DNA of 64,000 bases from Clostridiales bacterium (GTDB taxonomy: Bacteria > Bacillota > Clostridia > Lachnospirales > UBA12420): positions 8,824 to 72,823 of the forward strand of contig DMOI01000041.1 of the NCBI GenBank assembly GCA_003452395.1, in the 5' to 3' direction. Within the stretch, counting starts at the first letter, position 1; each line of letters opens with the position of its first letter. Below the pieces are notes generated by a model. That model saw nothing but the letters and a program-made list of their open reading frames with translations, ran no database searches and had not been told where the DNA came from. A program made the position numbers and the translations under genes. This document shows, piece by piece, positions 8,828 to 17,651 of this stretch.

Positions 8828-10396
8828 TTATTTAGCGTACTCTACTGATCTTGTTTCTCTTATAACGCTAACTTTTATTTGTCCTGGGTACTCCATAGAA
8901 GATTCTATTTGTTTTGCTACTTCTCTTGATAACACTACCATTGCATCGTCATCAACTTCTTCTGGAATAACCATTACCCTGATTTCTCTACCTGCTTGAA
9001 TAGCATAAGACTTTTCAATTCCCTTAAACGAATTTGCTATACCCTCAAGTTTTTGCAATCTCTTTATATATGATTCGAGTGTCTCACGTCTTGCACCTGG
9101 TCTTGAAGCTGATATAGCATCAGCAACTTGTACTAACACTGATATGATATACTTTGGTTCTTCATCTCCATGATGAGACGCAAGAGCATTCTTCACTATA
9201 TCGTTTTCCCCGTATTTATTACACAACTCTAGACCTATTTCAATATGTGTTCCCTCTTTTTCATAATCTACTGCTTTACCTATATCATGTAAAAGTCCTG
9301 CTCTTTTTGCCATGGCTACATTCTCACCAAGCTCAGCTGCAAGTAATCCAGATAAATGTGCAACCTCTATAGAATGTTTAAGTACATTTTGTCCATAACT
9401 TGTCCTATATTTTAGTTTTCCTAAAAGTTTAACAAGTTCCGGATTTATTAGTGTCACACCTAGCTCCATAAGAGCTTGTTCACCTGTTTCTTTTATTTCG
9501 TCTTTTATTTCTTTTTCAACTTTTGCGATAGTTTCTTCTATCCTAGCTGGATGAATTCTTCCATCAGCTATAAGTCTCTCTAAAGTAATTCTTGCAATTT
9601 CTCTTCTTACAGGATCAAATCCTGATAATATTACTGCATCTGGTGTGTCATCTATTATCAAATCTATACCCGTTAGAGTTTCAAGTGCCCTTATATTTCT
9701 GCCTTCTCTACCTATTATTCTGCCTTTCATATCATCGCTAGGTAAAGTTACAACAGATACTGTGGTTTCTGCTACATGATCAACTGCACATTTTTGAATT
9801 GCACTTACTATCACTTCTTTAGCTCTTTTATTTGCCTCTTCTTTTGCCTTGTTTTCTTCTTCTCGTATTACCTTAGCCATCTCATGAGTCATATCATCTT
9901 TTACAGACTCTAGTAAATATACTTTAGCTTGTTCTGTTGTGAAATTCGACATTTTTTCTAGTAACTCTACCTCTTTTAATTTTAAACTTTCAATTTCATT
10001 TCTGGTTTCATCTAATTTTTCTAATTTCTTTTCTATTGTTTCTTCTTTCTTGTCAAGAGATGATGATTTTCTGTCAAGAGAATCTTCTTTTTGGATTAGT
10101 CTTTTTTCTGCTAATTGCAGTTCATCTCTTCTTACTTTAATTTCTTTTTCGATTTCTGATTTCATTTTCAGTTTTTCTTCTTTTGCTTCTAATATCATTT
10201 CTTTTTTTGTTGCTTCTGTTTGTTTTACTGCATTATCTATAATTTGTTTTGCTTTTATTTCGGCACTTTCAATCTTCCCTTCAGCAAGTCTTTTCCTTAT
10301 TACAATACCTGCTACGAAAGCTACTATTCCAGTAATTATCGCCACTATCATCGTTATTAGTATATCGATGACTATCACCTCCTGTTTAAAGTACAC
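8828..10396 (-). CDS. rny: Ribonuclease Y
   Basis: A membrane-anchored endoribonuclease that starts mRNA decay in Firmicutes. The longest frame is 522 codons. An N-terminal membrane helix is followed by a long charged coiled coil (about 35-150), a KH domain with [15 protein letters not shown] (near 225-240), and an HD domain with LLHDIGKA (about 366-373). The start is unclear. The longest frame begins at GTG 10396, with GGAGG only two bases upstream, and the first in-frame ATG is at 10351. The only good ribosome binding site, AGGAGG, ends 27 bases before that ATG but 9 bases before an in-frame ATC, so a rare start codon is possible. recA lies just upstream. Confidence 0.93.
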   Translation of the reverse strand: MYFKQEVIVIDILITMIVAIITGIVAFVAGIVIRKRLAEGKIESAEIKAKQIIDNAVKQTEATKKEMILEAKEEKLKMKSEIEKEIKVRRDELQLAEKRLIQKEDSLDRKSSSLDKKEETIEKKLEKLDETRNEIESLKLKEVELLEKMSNFTTEQAKVYLLESVKDDMTHEMAKVIREEENKAKEEANKRAKEVIVSAIQKCAVDHVAETTVSVVTLPSDDMKGRIIGREGRNIRALETLTGIDLIIDDTPDAVILSGFDPVRREIARITLERLIADGRIHPARIEETIAKVEKEIKDEIKETGEQALMELGVTLINPELVKLLGKLKYRTSYGQNVLKHSIEVAHLSGLLAAELGENVAMAKRAGLLHDIGKAVDYEKEGTHIEIGLELCNKYGENDIVKNALASHHGDEEPKYIISVLVQVADAISASRPGARRETLESYIKRLQKLEGIANSFKGIEKSYAIQAGREIRVMVIPEEVDDDAMVVLSREVAKQIESSMEYPGQIKVSVIRETRSVEYAK

Positions 10397-10465
10397 TCCC
10401 TCCGACGCACTCGCGCCACCTCTCTCAAAGATGTAGATACTATATCTCCCCTCACTGAGGAAAAC

Positions 10466-10479
10466 GTCACAATGGTGAC
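10466..10479 (-). terminator. Weak hairpin after recA
   Basis: GTCAC / GTGAC with a 4-base loop followed on the minus strand by GTTTTCC, between the recA stop and rny. The stem is only 5 bp, so it is at best a partial terminator. Confidence 0.25.
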
Positions 10480-10495
10480 AGAGGACGTGCCTATG

Positions 10496-11530
10496 TTATT
10501 CATTATCTTCCAATTTCTCTGTTTCTAGGTTTGAAATAGATTTTAGGTTAAAATGAGTTCTTACAGTATTCTCTATTTCAAAACATACATCTGTGTTTTC
10601 AACAAGGAATTGCTTTGCATTTTCCCTTCCTTGACCTATCCTCATGTCACCATAAGAATACCATGCTCCGCTTTTTACTACTATATTTAGTTTTGAAGCT
10701 AAATCCAAAATATCTCCTTGTTTTGATATGCCTGTCCCATACATAATATCAAATTCAGCTATTTTAAATGGAGGCGCTACCTTGTTTTTTACTACTTTTA
10801 CTTTTGTCCTGCTCCCAATAAATTCTTCACCTTGTTTTATTGTGTCAGTTTTTCTCACATCGAGTCTAATTGTTGCATAAAACTTAAGAGCTCTTCCACC
10901 TGTTGTAGTTTCTGGACTTCCAAACATGACCCCTACTTTTTCACGTAATTGATTTATAAATATAACAGATGTTTTTGACTTACTAACTATTGCAGTTAAC
11001 TTTCTTAGTGCTTGCGACATTAATCTTGCTTGCAAGCCTATATGAGAATCACCCATATCACCTTCGATTTCTGCTTTTGGTACCAAAGCCGCAACAGAAT
11101 CGACAACCACTAAATCTACTGCCCCTGAGCGTACCATTATTTCAACTATCTCAAGTGCTTGTTCACCATTATCAGGCTGTGAAATATAAAGCGAGTCTAT
11201 ATCCACTCCTAATTTTTTTGCATACGCAGGATCAAGTGCATGTTCTGCATCTATAAAAGCTGCTATGCCCCCTCTTTTCTGAACCTCTGCTATCATATGT
11301 AATGATACCGTTGTTTTACCAGAAGATTCAGGTCCAAATATTTCTACTATTCTACCTCTTGGTACTCCGCCAACTCCTAATGCAATATCAAGGCTTATTG
11401 AGCCTGTTGGAGTTGCAGGTATGTTTGAATGATCCATCGAATCTCCAAGCTTCATTATTGCACCTTTGCCAAACTCTTTTTGTATTTGTGTTAATGCTGA
11501 GTCTAATGCTTTTTGCCTATTTTCGTCCAT
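10496..11530 (-). CDS. recA: Recombinase RecA
   Basis: A 344-residue RecA, the strand-exchange ATPase of homologous recombination and the co-protease for LexA. Walker A is GPESSGKTT (about 65-73). The MAW motif, the Walker [15 protein letters not shown], the [22 protein letters not shown]2 region and an acidic C-terminus are all present. ATG 11530 is preceded by AAAGGATG. A sigma-A promoter lies at 11652-11680. I looked for a Gram-positive LexA box (GAAC-N4-GTTC) in the leader and did not find a convincing one. Confidence 0.98.
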   Translation of the reverse strand: MDENRQKALDSALTQIQKEFGKGAIMKLGDSMDHSNIPATPTGSISLDIALGVGGVPRGRIVEIFGPESSGKTTVSLHMIAEVQKRGGIAAFIDAEHALDPAYAKKLGVDIDSLYISQPDNGEQALEIVEIMVRSGAVDLVVVDSVAALVPKAEIEGDMGDSHIGLQARLMSQALRKLTAIVSKSKTSVIFINQLREKVGVMFGSPETTTGGRALKFYATIRLDVRKTDTIKQGEEFIGSRTKVKVVKNKVAPPFKIAEFDIMYGTGISKQGDILDLASKLNIVVKSGAWYSYGDMRIGQGRENAKQFLVENTDVCFEIENTVRTHFNLKSISNLETEKLEDNE

Positions 11531-11651
11531 TTATAACAATCATCCTTTCGAAGCAAATTATGTATGTAGTTTACTAGTAAATAGTTCATATTTCCTCACA
11601 AATGTCTGTTTCTACCATTCATTAGTGCATATTCTCCATTTACTAACTTAT

Positions 11652-11680
11652 AGTATAACTTAATTTTAAATAATGGTCAA
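11652..11680 (-). promoter_or_regulatory. Sigma-A promoter of recA
   Basis: TTGACC, 17-base spacer, TATACT on the minus strand, giving a leader of about 115 bases before recA. Confidence 0.7.
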
Positions 11681-11681
11681 T

Positions 11682-11721
11682 AAAAAAAGTCATAATTTTT
11701 TAAAAAATTATGACTTTTTTT
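11682..11721 (-). terminator. Terminator of the secDF operon
   Basis: A perfect 20-bp inverted repeat with arms meeting at TTTTTT/AAAAAA and ending in a run of seven T on the minus strand, 17 bases after the secF stop. It is symmetrical and could stop transcription from both sides. Confidence 0.85.
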
Positions 11722-11737
11722 ATAAAATTGAAAATAT

Positions 11738-12895
11738 TTAGGCATTTTTTTCATCATTTTTAATCATATCATACCATAATGGACTTGAATTTGCTATAGA
11801 AGAGTATGTCCCTATAATTATACCTACCATAAGAGGGAATGTAAATTCTCTTAGTGCCTCCACTCCAAATGTAAATAAAACTGCTACCACCATAACTGTT
11901 GTAAGTGATGTGTTTACTGATCTACCAAAAGTTTCTGTTATGCTTCTATTTATTAATTCTGCTAAGTTGAGTTTTGTATATAGTTTTTTATTTTCTCTTA
12001 TTCTATCAAATATTATTACCGTGTCATTTATAGAATAACCTATTATAGTCAAAATAGCTGCAATAAAAGCGGTATTTATTGGTATTCTAAATATTGCATA
12101 AACCGCAAGTACAATCAATACATCATGTAATAACGTTATTCCTGATGCAATACCCATTTTCATATCCCTAAATCTAAATGCTATATATACCATTATTAAA
12201 AAGGTACCTAGCAGTATAGAACCAATAGCATTTACTGTCATTTCATTACTTATTGTTGGTGATATATCTTCTGTAGATACAAATGCATCACTATTTAGCT
12301 CATATTTTTCAGTTAGTCCTTTTATTACCTCATCAATATAATTTTTATACGTTGTAGTTTCCACTGTCTGTGCAGTTGTATCAGTAATTACCTCTGGCAC
12401 TGCCTGCGTAGTTGTTTCATTTGATGTAGTCGCCGTAACTGGTGTAACATCTTGTGTCACCTCTGTATTCAAAGGCTGTACATCAGTAGCTTGTACATCT
12501 TTCACCTGTACTTCTGATGCTTCTACTGATAATTGCTTACTGATATCAGATGTCTGACTTTCTGGTAAAGCTGCCGCTTCTACTATATTACCTTGTACAA
12601 CTTTTTCTGGTATTTGATATTTGATTATAACTGTATTTTCGCCTTGTACCTTTTGAACTTGTACACTTTCTGATTTTGTTACATCATAAACTATCTTCAT
12701 TATATCATCTTTGTTAAATTCTTTTCCTATATTTACTTTCATTATCGTTCCGCCAGTGAAGTCTATATCATAATTTAACATAGTGTCACCATTCATAAAT
12801 TTATACGTAAACATAGTAATAAAGCCTGCTAATATTATAACTATTGAAAACGTATAGAACTTCATTCTATTCTCTATTATTTTCATTATTTTCAT
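11738..12895 (-). CDS. secF: Protein translocase subunit SecF with a low-complexity insert
   Basis: SecF works with SecD to pull exported proteins through SecYEG using the proton gradient. The first membrane helix (about 13-31) is followed by the DIDFTGGT signature (about 44-51). The C-terminal half has five membrane helices with GYSINDTVIIFDRIREN, typical of SecF. Residues about 105-184 form a Thr/Val/Gln/Glu-rich low-complexity stretch inside the first extracytoplasmic domain that ordinary SecF proteins lack, making this one about 80 residues long for the family. The ATG at 12895 has AAGGAG 8 bases upstream and is preferred to the adjacent TTG. secD lies 37 bases upstream in the same operon. 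Confidence 0.93.
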   Translation of the reverse strand: MKIMKIIENRMKFYTFSIVIILAGFITMFTYKFMNGDTMLNYDIDFTGGTIMKVNIGKEFNKDDIMKIVYDVTKSESVQVQKVQGENTVIIKYQIPEKVVQGNIVEAAALPESQTSDISKQLSVEASEVQVKDVQATDVQPLNTEVTQDVTPVTATTSNETTTQAVPEVITDTTAQTVETTTYKNYIDEVIKGLTEKYELNSDAFVSTEDISPTISNEMTVNAIGSILLGTFLIMVYIAFRFRDMKMGIASGITLLHDVLIVLAVYAIFRIPINTAFIAAILTIIGYSINDTVIIFDRIRENKKLYTKLNLAELINRSITETFGRSVNTSLTTVMVVAVLFTFGVEALREFTFPLMVGIIIGTYSSIANSSPLWYDMIKNDEKNA

Positions 12896-12931
12896 CAATT
12901 TCTCTCCTTTTCTTTTGGCAAGTGGATATAT

Positions 12932-14782
12932 TTATTTTTTCTTTAAATCCATAACTGTTTTAGATCTTAAACGTGCTCCAAATAAAGTTGGATTCTTTAC
13001 GCCTAAATCAACAAACGAATTTAATAATATTTTGGTTACTATTAAAGCTGTAAACATAGAAACTATTAAACCTATCATTAATGTTTGTCCAAATCCTTTG
13101 ATAGGTCCTGTTCCAAACCAGTACAATATTAGTGCTATTATGAACGTCGTTGCATTCCCATCTATTATTGCACTCATAGCTTTTTTAAATCCTGCAGCCA
13201 TAGCTGCTCTTGTTGTTTTTCCTGCATTAAGTTCTTCCTTTAACCTTGAGAATATTATAACATTTGCATCAACTGCCATACCTATTGAGAGTATCATACC
13301 TGCTATACCCGGTAAAGTAAGTGTAACATTAAATAAGCTAAATGCTGCAAGTACTAGAAATACATACCCTACAAGAGCTATGTCTGCAACGATACCTGGA
13401 AATCTATACATTACAAACATAAACACTAACACTAATAAAGCTCCAATTATACCCGCCTTTATACTTCCTGCTAATGCATCTTGTCCTAGTCTAGCTTCTA
13501 TAGCTGTTCTTTGAATGTCTCTAAGTTCAAAAGGAAGAGCCCCAGAATTTATCAATTCCGCTACTGATTTTGCTTCCTTTTCACCTTCCATACCTGTTAT
13601 TACTGCTGAACCTGTATCAATTTCAACATTAACTTTTGGCATACTAAGTATATCATTATCTAATAATATCACTATATAATTGTTTATATATTTTTTAGTT
13701 GCATTAGCAAACTTTTTTGTCCCCACTGGTGTCATTTCAAGCTTTACAACTGGTTCTAGAGGGCTTACTTGTGAAGCTTGCTCATAATCCATGCTTGCTC
13801 TACTTATATCTTTACCTCTTAAAACTAGTTCACCTTTTTGTTGAATACCTTGTATTATAGCTGTTGGCATCATCCCTTGTATTTGTTCTTCGGTAGCTGT
13901 CATACCTAATTGTGCAAATAATGCTTCAACTTCTTTTCGAGCATCCGTTTGTATTCCTTTAAATTGTTCATCTGTTATCCCATAAAATTTTAGTTCCGCT
14001 GTTCTTCCTATTTCACTAACCGCTTTATTTGGATCACCGATCCCTGGTATCTCAACTCTTATTCTATTACTTCCTTGTAGAGATACTTCTGCTTCTGTAT
14101 AATTTTTTTCATTTAGTCTTTTTCTAAGTAATTCTACTGCAGAGTCCATATCTTCTTTTGAAGGATTCTTAATACCTGCCTCATATACAATACTTACTCC
14201 ACCTTTTAAATCGAGTCCCAAATTTATATGTTGATAACTTAAAGGGTTATTAAACGTAAGTAATGGCTTTTTTGGAGCTTGCTTTACTGGTGCTGCAGTT
14301 GTAGTTGTTGGTGTTGGTGTTGTTACAGTTGGTTCTACTATATCTTCACCTGTTGTAGTTATCTCAGGGGCAGCAACTGTAGTTTTTGCTGGTGTAGCAT
14401 CTGGTGTTCCTGCTGGTGCTACTGTCTTTGCTCCTGTTGTAGTTGGTGCTATCGTTGCAGTTGCTGTTTCTGCTGGCACTGTAACTATTTCTGTATCAAC
14501 TGTTGCCTCTTTTACTACTGGTGCTGGCTTAGCTATTGGAATTGTTGTTGCTAGTTCCTCATTGCCTACTACCGGTGTATTAGTCGTTGTTACATCTGGG
14601 GCAACAGCTCCATCTGTTTTTGGCACTACTTCCTTATTTTCTGCGCTTTGTTCAACATTTTTTGTTTCTACTTTTTTTTCTTCCCCACCAATTGTGATAA
14701 CTTTACCTGATAAAACCATATATCCAATAATCGCTATCACAAGTAATATTCCTAAAATTTTTAATAAACTCTTTGCTTTCAT
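12932..14782 (-). CDS. secD: Protein translocase subunit SecD with a Thr/Ala/Pro linker
   Basis: A 616-residue SecD, partner of SecF. It has a membrane helix at about 7-26, a low-complexity linker rich in Thr, Ala, Pro and Val at about 35-172, then the first conserved domain starting at INLGLDLKGG (about 186). The P1 domain follows, then a five-helix membrane block with GMAVDANVIIFSRLKEE. The linker is absent from typical SecD and resembles secreted, possibly O-glycosylated Thr-Pro stretches. secF downstream carries a similar insert in the equivalent position. Transcription starts from a consensus promoter at 14927-14955, leaving a leader of about 140 bases. Confidence 0.94.
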   Translation of the reverse strand: MKAKSLLKILGILLVIAIIGYMVLSGKVITIGGEEKKVETKNVEQSAENKEVVPKTDGAVAPDVTTTNTPVVGNEELATTIPIAKPAPVVKEATVDTEIVTVPAETATATIAPTTTGAKTVAPAGTPDATPAKTTVAAPEITTTGEDIVEPTVTTPTPTTTTAAPVKQAPKKPLLTFNNPLSYQHINLGLDLKGGVSIVYEAGIKNPSKEDMDSAVELLRKRLNEKNYTEAEVSLQGSNRIRVEIPGIGDPNKAVSEIGRTAELKFYGITDEQFKGIQTDARKEVEALFAQLGMTATEEQIQGMMPTAIIQGIQQKGELVLRGKDISRASMDYEQASQVSPLEPVVKLEMTPVGTKKFANATKKYINNYIVILLDNDILSMPKVNVEIDTGSAVITGMEGEKEAKSVAELINSGALPFELRDIQRTAIEARLGQDALAGSIKAGIIGALLVLVFMFVMYRFPGIVADIALVGYVFLVLAAFSLFNVTLTLPGIAGMILSIGMAVDANVIIFSRLKEELNAGKTTRAAMAAGFKKAMSAIIDGNATTFIIALILYWFGTGPIKGFGQTLMIGLIVSMFTALIVTKILLNSFVDLGVKNPTLFGARLRSKTVMDLKKK

Positions 14783-14926
14783 AAAATTCTCCTTTCGTTA
14801 ATACAATGAACAATTTGCATTTTATAAATGCTAAATTTCATTGAGGACAAAGCCCGTTACAGTGTACTTTAAGGTATTTCATATGTATTGATATCTAATA
14901 TTCTGATATCCATTTATACCTTCCAT

Positions 14927-14955
14927 ATTATAGTAGTTTTTTGTAAAATAGTCAA
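14927..14955 (-). promoter_or_regulatory. Sigma-A promoter of secDF
   Basis: TTGACT, exactly 17 bases, TATAAT on the minus strand. The predicted start near 14920 gives a leader of about 140 bases before secD, with no structure that I recognise. Confidence 0.85.
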
Positions 14956-15010
14956 GCCTTTTATGCAATTTCATAGGATAAACTTATTAAAGGCTTTTCT
15001 TTCAAATGCA

Positions 15011-15039
15011 AAAGACAACCGCTTTCGCTAGTTGTCTTC
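15011..15039 (-). terminator. Terminator after the Rpn pseudogene
   Basis: AAGACAAC / GTTGTCTT outer stem enclosing a GC-GAAA-GC inner hairpin, ending in TCTTTTG on the minus strand, about 32 bases after the pseudogene stop. Confidence 0.6.
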
Positions 15040-15070
15040 TGATCCTCTAATAGTAAAATCAGATTGAAAG

Positions 15071-15846
15071 TTATTGCCTTTTTGATTTTTCTTGCTCCAT
15101 AATTACCTCAATTTTTTCTTTTGAAACCTTTGTTATTTTAGAAATCGTATCTTGATCCATATTTGAGTTTATCATATTTATTACAACACCCTCTATACCT
15201 TTTTCTATACCTTTTTCTATACCTTCTTTTATACCTTCTTTTATACCTTCTTCTCTTGCTCGTTCTTCTAGTCTTCGTCTTTCTCCCTTCCACATAGCTT
15301 CATCGTGTAGCCACATTTCTCTTCTTAGGTATTTGTCTCTTTCTTTTTCGTCTTCACTTATTTTTTCGAGTGTTTCATATGCCATTCGTATAGTCTCCTC
15401 TCTTTCTATAATTTTTTTGATTATTCTTTCTTTTTTCTCATCTCCTGCATCTCTTACAAATGTTAACCACATTTCTAGCTTGCTTAGTTCTTCTATATTT
15501 TCTTCTACGCCGAGTAACTTCTCTAATTCTATTATATGTATTTCTAGATCTTCAATATACTCAAAACCTTCTTCTACTTCTTTTATTTTATATTTTGTAT
15601 GATATTTTTTTGTTTCTTTAATTAAGTTTTCCTTTAGTATAACAACCTGTATTACTTTTTGGAGTTTCTCATATTCATTACCTTGGTTTAAATTATCTGT
15701 GTATAGCTTTGACCAATAATATAAAAACCTTTTTTTCAGTTGCTCACTAGAGGCTATTTGCATTCTGGTTTGTCTAGTCCAAATACTAGTTTGAACGCAA
15801 AGTCGATGGTCAAATCCATCATCTTAAATTTCTTATTTTGTGCCAC
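15071..15846 (-). pseudogene. Rpn/PD-(D/E)XK family transposase-nuclease with deleted catalytic core
   Basis: Rpn proteins are recombination-promoting PD-(D/E)XK nucleases. A GTG start at 15846 with AAGGA upstream opens the family N-terminus (KMMDLTIDFAFKLVFGLDKPE) and runs into a stop after 30 codons. In the next frame, from ATG 15763, the C-terminal part begins with MQIASSEQLKKRFLYYWSKLY, normally the strand that follows the catalytic core. Roughly 70-80 residues holding the active site are therefore missing, and the join shifts the frame. The rest is intact: a helical region and the family's GIKEG/GIEKG repeats near residues 173-192 of the C-terminal frame. It is a remnant, unless the 230-residue piece has a separate use. 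Confidence 0.75.
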
Positions 15847-15882
15847 TTATATCATCCTTTCTCTTTTGTATATTTTTATATT

Positions 15883-15910
15883 AGTATAGCATATTTTTTT
15901 TTATTTTCAA
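15883..15910 (-). promoter_or_regulatory. Probable promoter of the Rpn pseudogene
   Basis: TTGAAA, 16-base spacer, TATACT on the minus strand, 37 bases before the GTG start at 15846. Confidence 0.4.
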
Positions 15911-16036
15911 TGCAGAATGCTGATTTTTGTATAGTTATTTTTATATTTATTGTTTCAAAAATCGGCGGCTACGCCGCACTGATTTCCTAACTTACTCCCC
16001 TTCTCCATTTTCCTTCCTAAAAATAAAGCTCCTCCC

Positions 16037-16069
16037 AAATAAAATTGCCCATCTAGGGCAATTTTATTT
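16037..16069. terminator. Strong hairpin downstream of the prepilin gene
   Basis: AAATAAAATTGCCC / GGGCAATTTTATTT, a perfect 14-bp stem with a 5-base loop, about 125 bases after the prepilin stop. The T-rich 3' arm could serve as a weak U-tract in either direction. Confidence 0.55.
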
Positions 16070-16192
16070 GAAGTCCGTTGCACTCTTCGAGTATAGTTTA
16101 ACTAAGCTTTGAAAATACCAAAGCTAAGTTTCCACTTACCGCGTACAACACTAATTCCGCGGCTCTTCTCTTCCAATATTTTTCCATCCTTT

Positions 16193-17575
16193 TTATTCCC
16201 ACGTTATCGTATTTGCTTCCCCGACACTAGCTCCGCTCGCTCCATCTAGTGTCATACCCGACGGACTTAAAAACAAAGCCGGGCGAACACCCCTGTAACC
16301 GATATAGGCGACACTGACGTCCACCGTGCCAACCTCGGACACGAGGCGGACGTGGCACGAACCAGGCGCATACGAGTCCCTTAACCAATAATACCAATAC
16401 GCCCCTGTATTTAATCCTGCATTTGTGTATCCTCCTGTTGCACTTTGCGTTACTGCTTGACCCGTTGGATATGCTTTTGTCCATGCTTCTCTTTCTTCTA
16501 ATGTTCCTAATACTACATTACTATATACATAGTCATTTAGTTCCTTTATTCCTAGTAAAAATACACTTTCTGTTGTATCTTTGTATCTTGCCATATTATA
16601 ATCATTTACTCCTGTTGCTGCCCCATTATTATCTAATGCATATCTTGGATTTGTTGTCCAATATCCATGTTCTTCTGTTCCTCCCGTTTTTGCGACTGCA
16701 TCTGTTGTTGCTAGTATTGTTTTATGGGTTACCGGCATTATTTTACTTCTTTCTTCTCCGTCAAAGTTTCCTTCTGCTAGAAATCCTTTTTCTATATTAT
16801 ATGGGTTATACCCCGATGGTGCATTCAACAAGTGTGTTGCGTCTGGCGATATATATTCTAGCCAGTCTACTAAGTTCGCATTTGCACTACTGTTTAGCCA
16901 TGCTTTTAGGTTGCTTTTATCCCAGTAGTTACTTCCGTATAGTCCTCTATCTGCATCTCCCCCTGCTCCTGCTATATTCTCTTCTCCTGTTGCGTCAAAT
17001 GCTTTTATACTTATTATTTTATCGCTAAATAGCATGAGGTCTCCCACATGTAATCCACTTCCTGGGTTTGCATCTAGGTATGCCTGGTCTACTTTGTTTA
17101 TTACTCTCCATACTATATCTGCATCGTTATATTTGCCAAACTTTATATACTTCCCTACTGCCACATCTGCTACTACTGGTGGCTCTGGTTCTCCTCCTCC
17201 ACTTGCTACTCCTGTTACTTCTACTACTATCGGTGTTACTGTTGCTACTCCACTTGCGCTTACTGCTACTACGTATGGTCCTGCTTGTGGATGTCCTGCT
17301 GGTAATGGATTTGTTGGTACTTCTTTTATGTACCCCTTTGTTGCCATATCTTCTATTATATTTGCTTGTGGCATTGCTATTTCTTCTTGCCATAGATATG
17401 CCTGTGCTTGTGTTTGTAGTGTTGTCACATTAGCATTATGTGCTATCTGCTTTGCTGTTTCACTCTTATTCATAAATATTGGTATCGCTATTGTTGCTAG
17501 CGCCGCTAGAATTACTAGCACTGCTAGTAATTCTAGCAACGTAAACCCTTTTTTGTCATTTTTCTTTACTCCCAT
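16193..17575 (-). CDS. Type IV prepilin-like protein with C-terminal DUF6273-like variable domain
   Basis: A 460-residue protein. The ATG at 17575 is preferred over the longer frame because GAGGAG lies 9 bases before it. It opens with a class III signal: basic MGVKKNDKK, then G-FTLLELLAVLVILAALATIAIP with the Glu at +5 after cleavage, then a pilin-type helix. Linkers lead to a DUF6273-like C-terminal domain (about 140-460) ending in the RGVRPALFL motif. The DNA for WLRDSYAPGS through GVRPAL is sharply GC-rich and adenine-poor in an otherwise AT-rich gene, as in the variable repeat of a diversity-generating retroelement. No reverse transcriptase or template repeat is in the window. It is transcribed alone from 17613-17641. 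Likely a surface-displayed pseudopilin with a binding head. Confidence 0.82.
   Translation of the reverse strand: MGVKKNDKKGFTLLELLAVLVILAALATIAIPIFMNKSETAKQIAHNANVTTLQTQAQAYLWQEEIAMPQANIIEDMATKGYIKEVPTNPLPAGHPQAGPYVVAVSASGVATVTPIVVEVTGVASGGGEPEPPVVADVAVGKYIKFGKYNDADIVWRVINKVDQAYLDANPGSGLHVGDLMLFSDKIISIKAFDATGEENIAGAGGDADRGLYGSNYWDKSNLKAWLNSSANANLVDWLEYISPDATHLLNAPSGYNPYNIEKGFLAEGNFDGEERSKIMPVTHKTILATTDAVAKTGGTEEHGYWTTNPRYALDNNGAATGVNDYNMARYKDTTESVFLLGIKELNDYVYSNVVLGTLEEREAWTKAYPTGQAVTQSATGGYTNAGLNTGAYWYYWLRDSYAPGSCHVRLVSEVGTVDVSVAYIGYRGVRPALFLSPSGMTLDGASGASVGEANTITWE
16223..16253 (-). repeat. Inverted repeat just downstream of the variable-repeat-like patch
   Basis: GACACTAG / CTAGTGTC, perfect 8-bp arms around a 15-base GC-rich centre, inside the last codons of the prepilin gene. 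In studied diversity-generating retroelements a hairpin or cruciform just past the variable repeat helps target recognition. Here the loop is longer than in those cases. Confidence 0.5.
16275..16385 (-). other. Candidate diversity-generating-retroelement variable repeat
   Basis: By hand count 16278-16380 is about 65% G+C (67 of 103), while the rest of the gene is clearly AT-rich. The coding strand has only about 11 adenines in 103 bases. Most codons end in C, T or G and many have the NNC/NNT form expected from mutated AAC/AAT template codons. The patch sits exactly at the surface-loop end of the DUF6273-like domain, before the conserved GVRPAL motif. This is suggestive and not proof, because the template repeat is not in the window. 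Confidence 0.5.
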
Positions 17576-17612
17576 GTTTTTTCTCTCCTCTTTCGCTGTC
17601 TTATTTTCCCTA

Positions 17613-17641
17613 ATATTATCATTTTTTAGATAGTGAGTCAA
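17613..17641 (-). promoter_or_regulatory. Sigma-A promoter of the prepilin gene
   Basis: TTGACT, exactly 17 bases, TAATAT on the minus strand, about 40 bases before ATG 17575 and just past the ruvB stop. It indicates independent and probably strong expression. Confidence 0.8.
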
Positions 17642-17651
17642 GAATTTTTTG

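Larger units (their letters stand above)
15847..16192. other. Gene-free stretch between Rpn pseudogene and prepilin gene
   Basis: It holds the pseudogene promoter, a small GC-rich hairpin (CGGCG / CGCCG at 15963-15976), a strong 14-bp hairpin (16037-16069) and a 12-bp hairpin with one mismatch (16100-16130). No open frame with a ribosome binding site is visible. The GC-rich words (TACGCCGC, CCGCGG) stand out from the AT-rich background. Confidence 0.5.

Noticed and set aside
10400..10495. Possible structured RNA between recA and rny
   Set aside because: Only short stems (5 bp) with no resemblance to a known riboswitch class. It is listed only as a weak hairpin.
14279..14554. A 91-codon Cys- and Trp-rich plus-strand frame that looks like a cysteine-rich peptide
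   Set aside because: It is the complement of the Thr/Ala/Pro linker of SecD. The Cys and Trp arise from the antisense of Thr-Ala codons.
16193..17575. Whole prepilin gene as a recently transferred GC-rich gene
   Set aside because: Only the patch at about 16275-16385 and the last codons are GC-rich. The rest has AT-rich codon use like its neighbours, so transfer of the whole gene does not explain it.
17034..17633. A 199-codon plus-strand frame opposite the prepilin gene, and other long antisense frames here (16423-17028)
   Set aside because: They lie wholly opposite a gene with a clear start, signal and domains. They lack ribosome binding sites, and their composition (Leu- or Thr/Ala/Val-rich) comes from the complement of the real gene.
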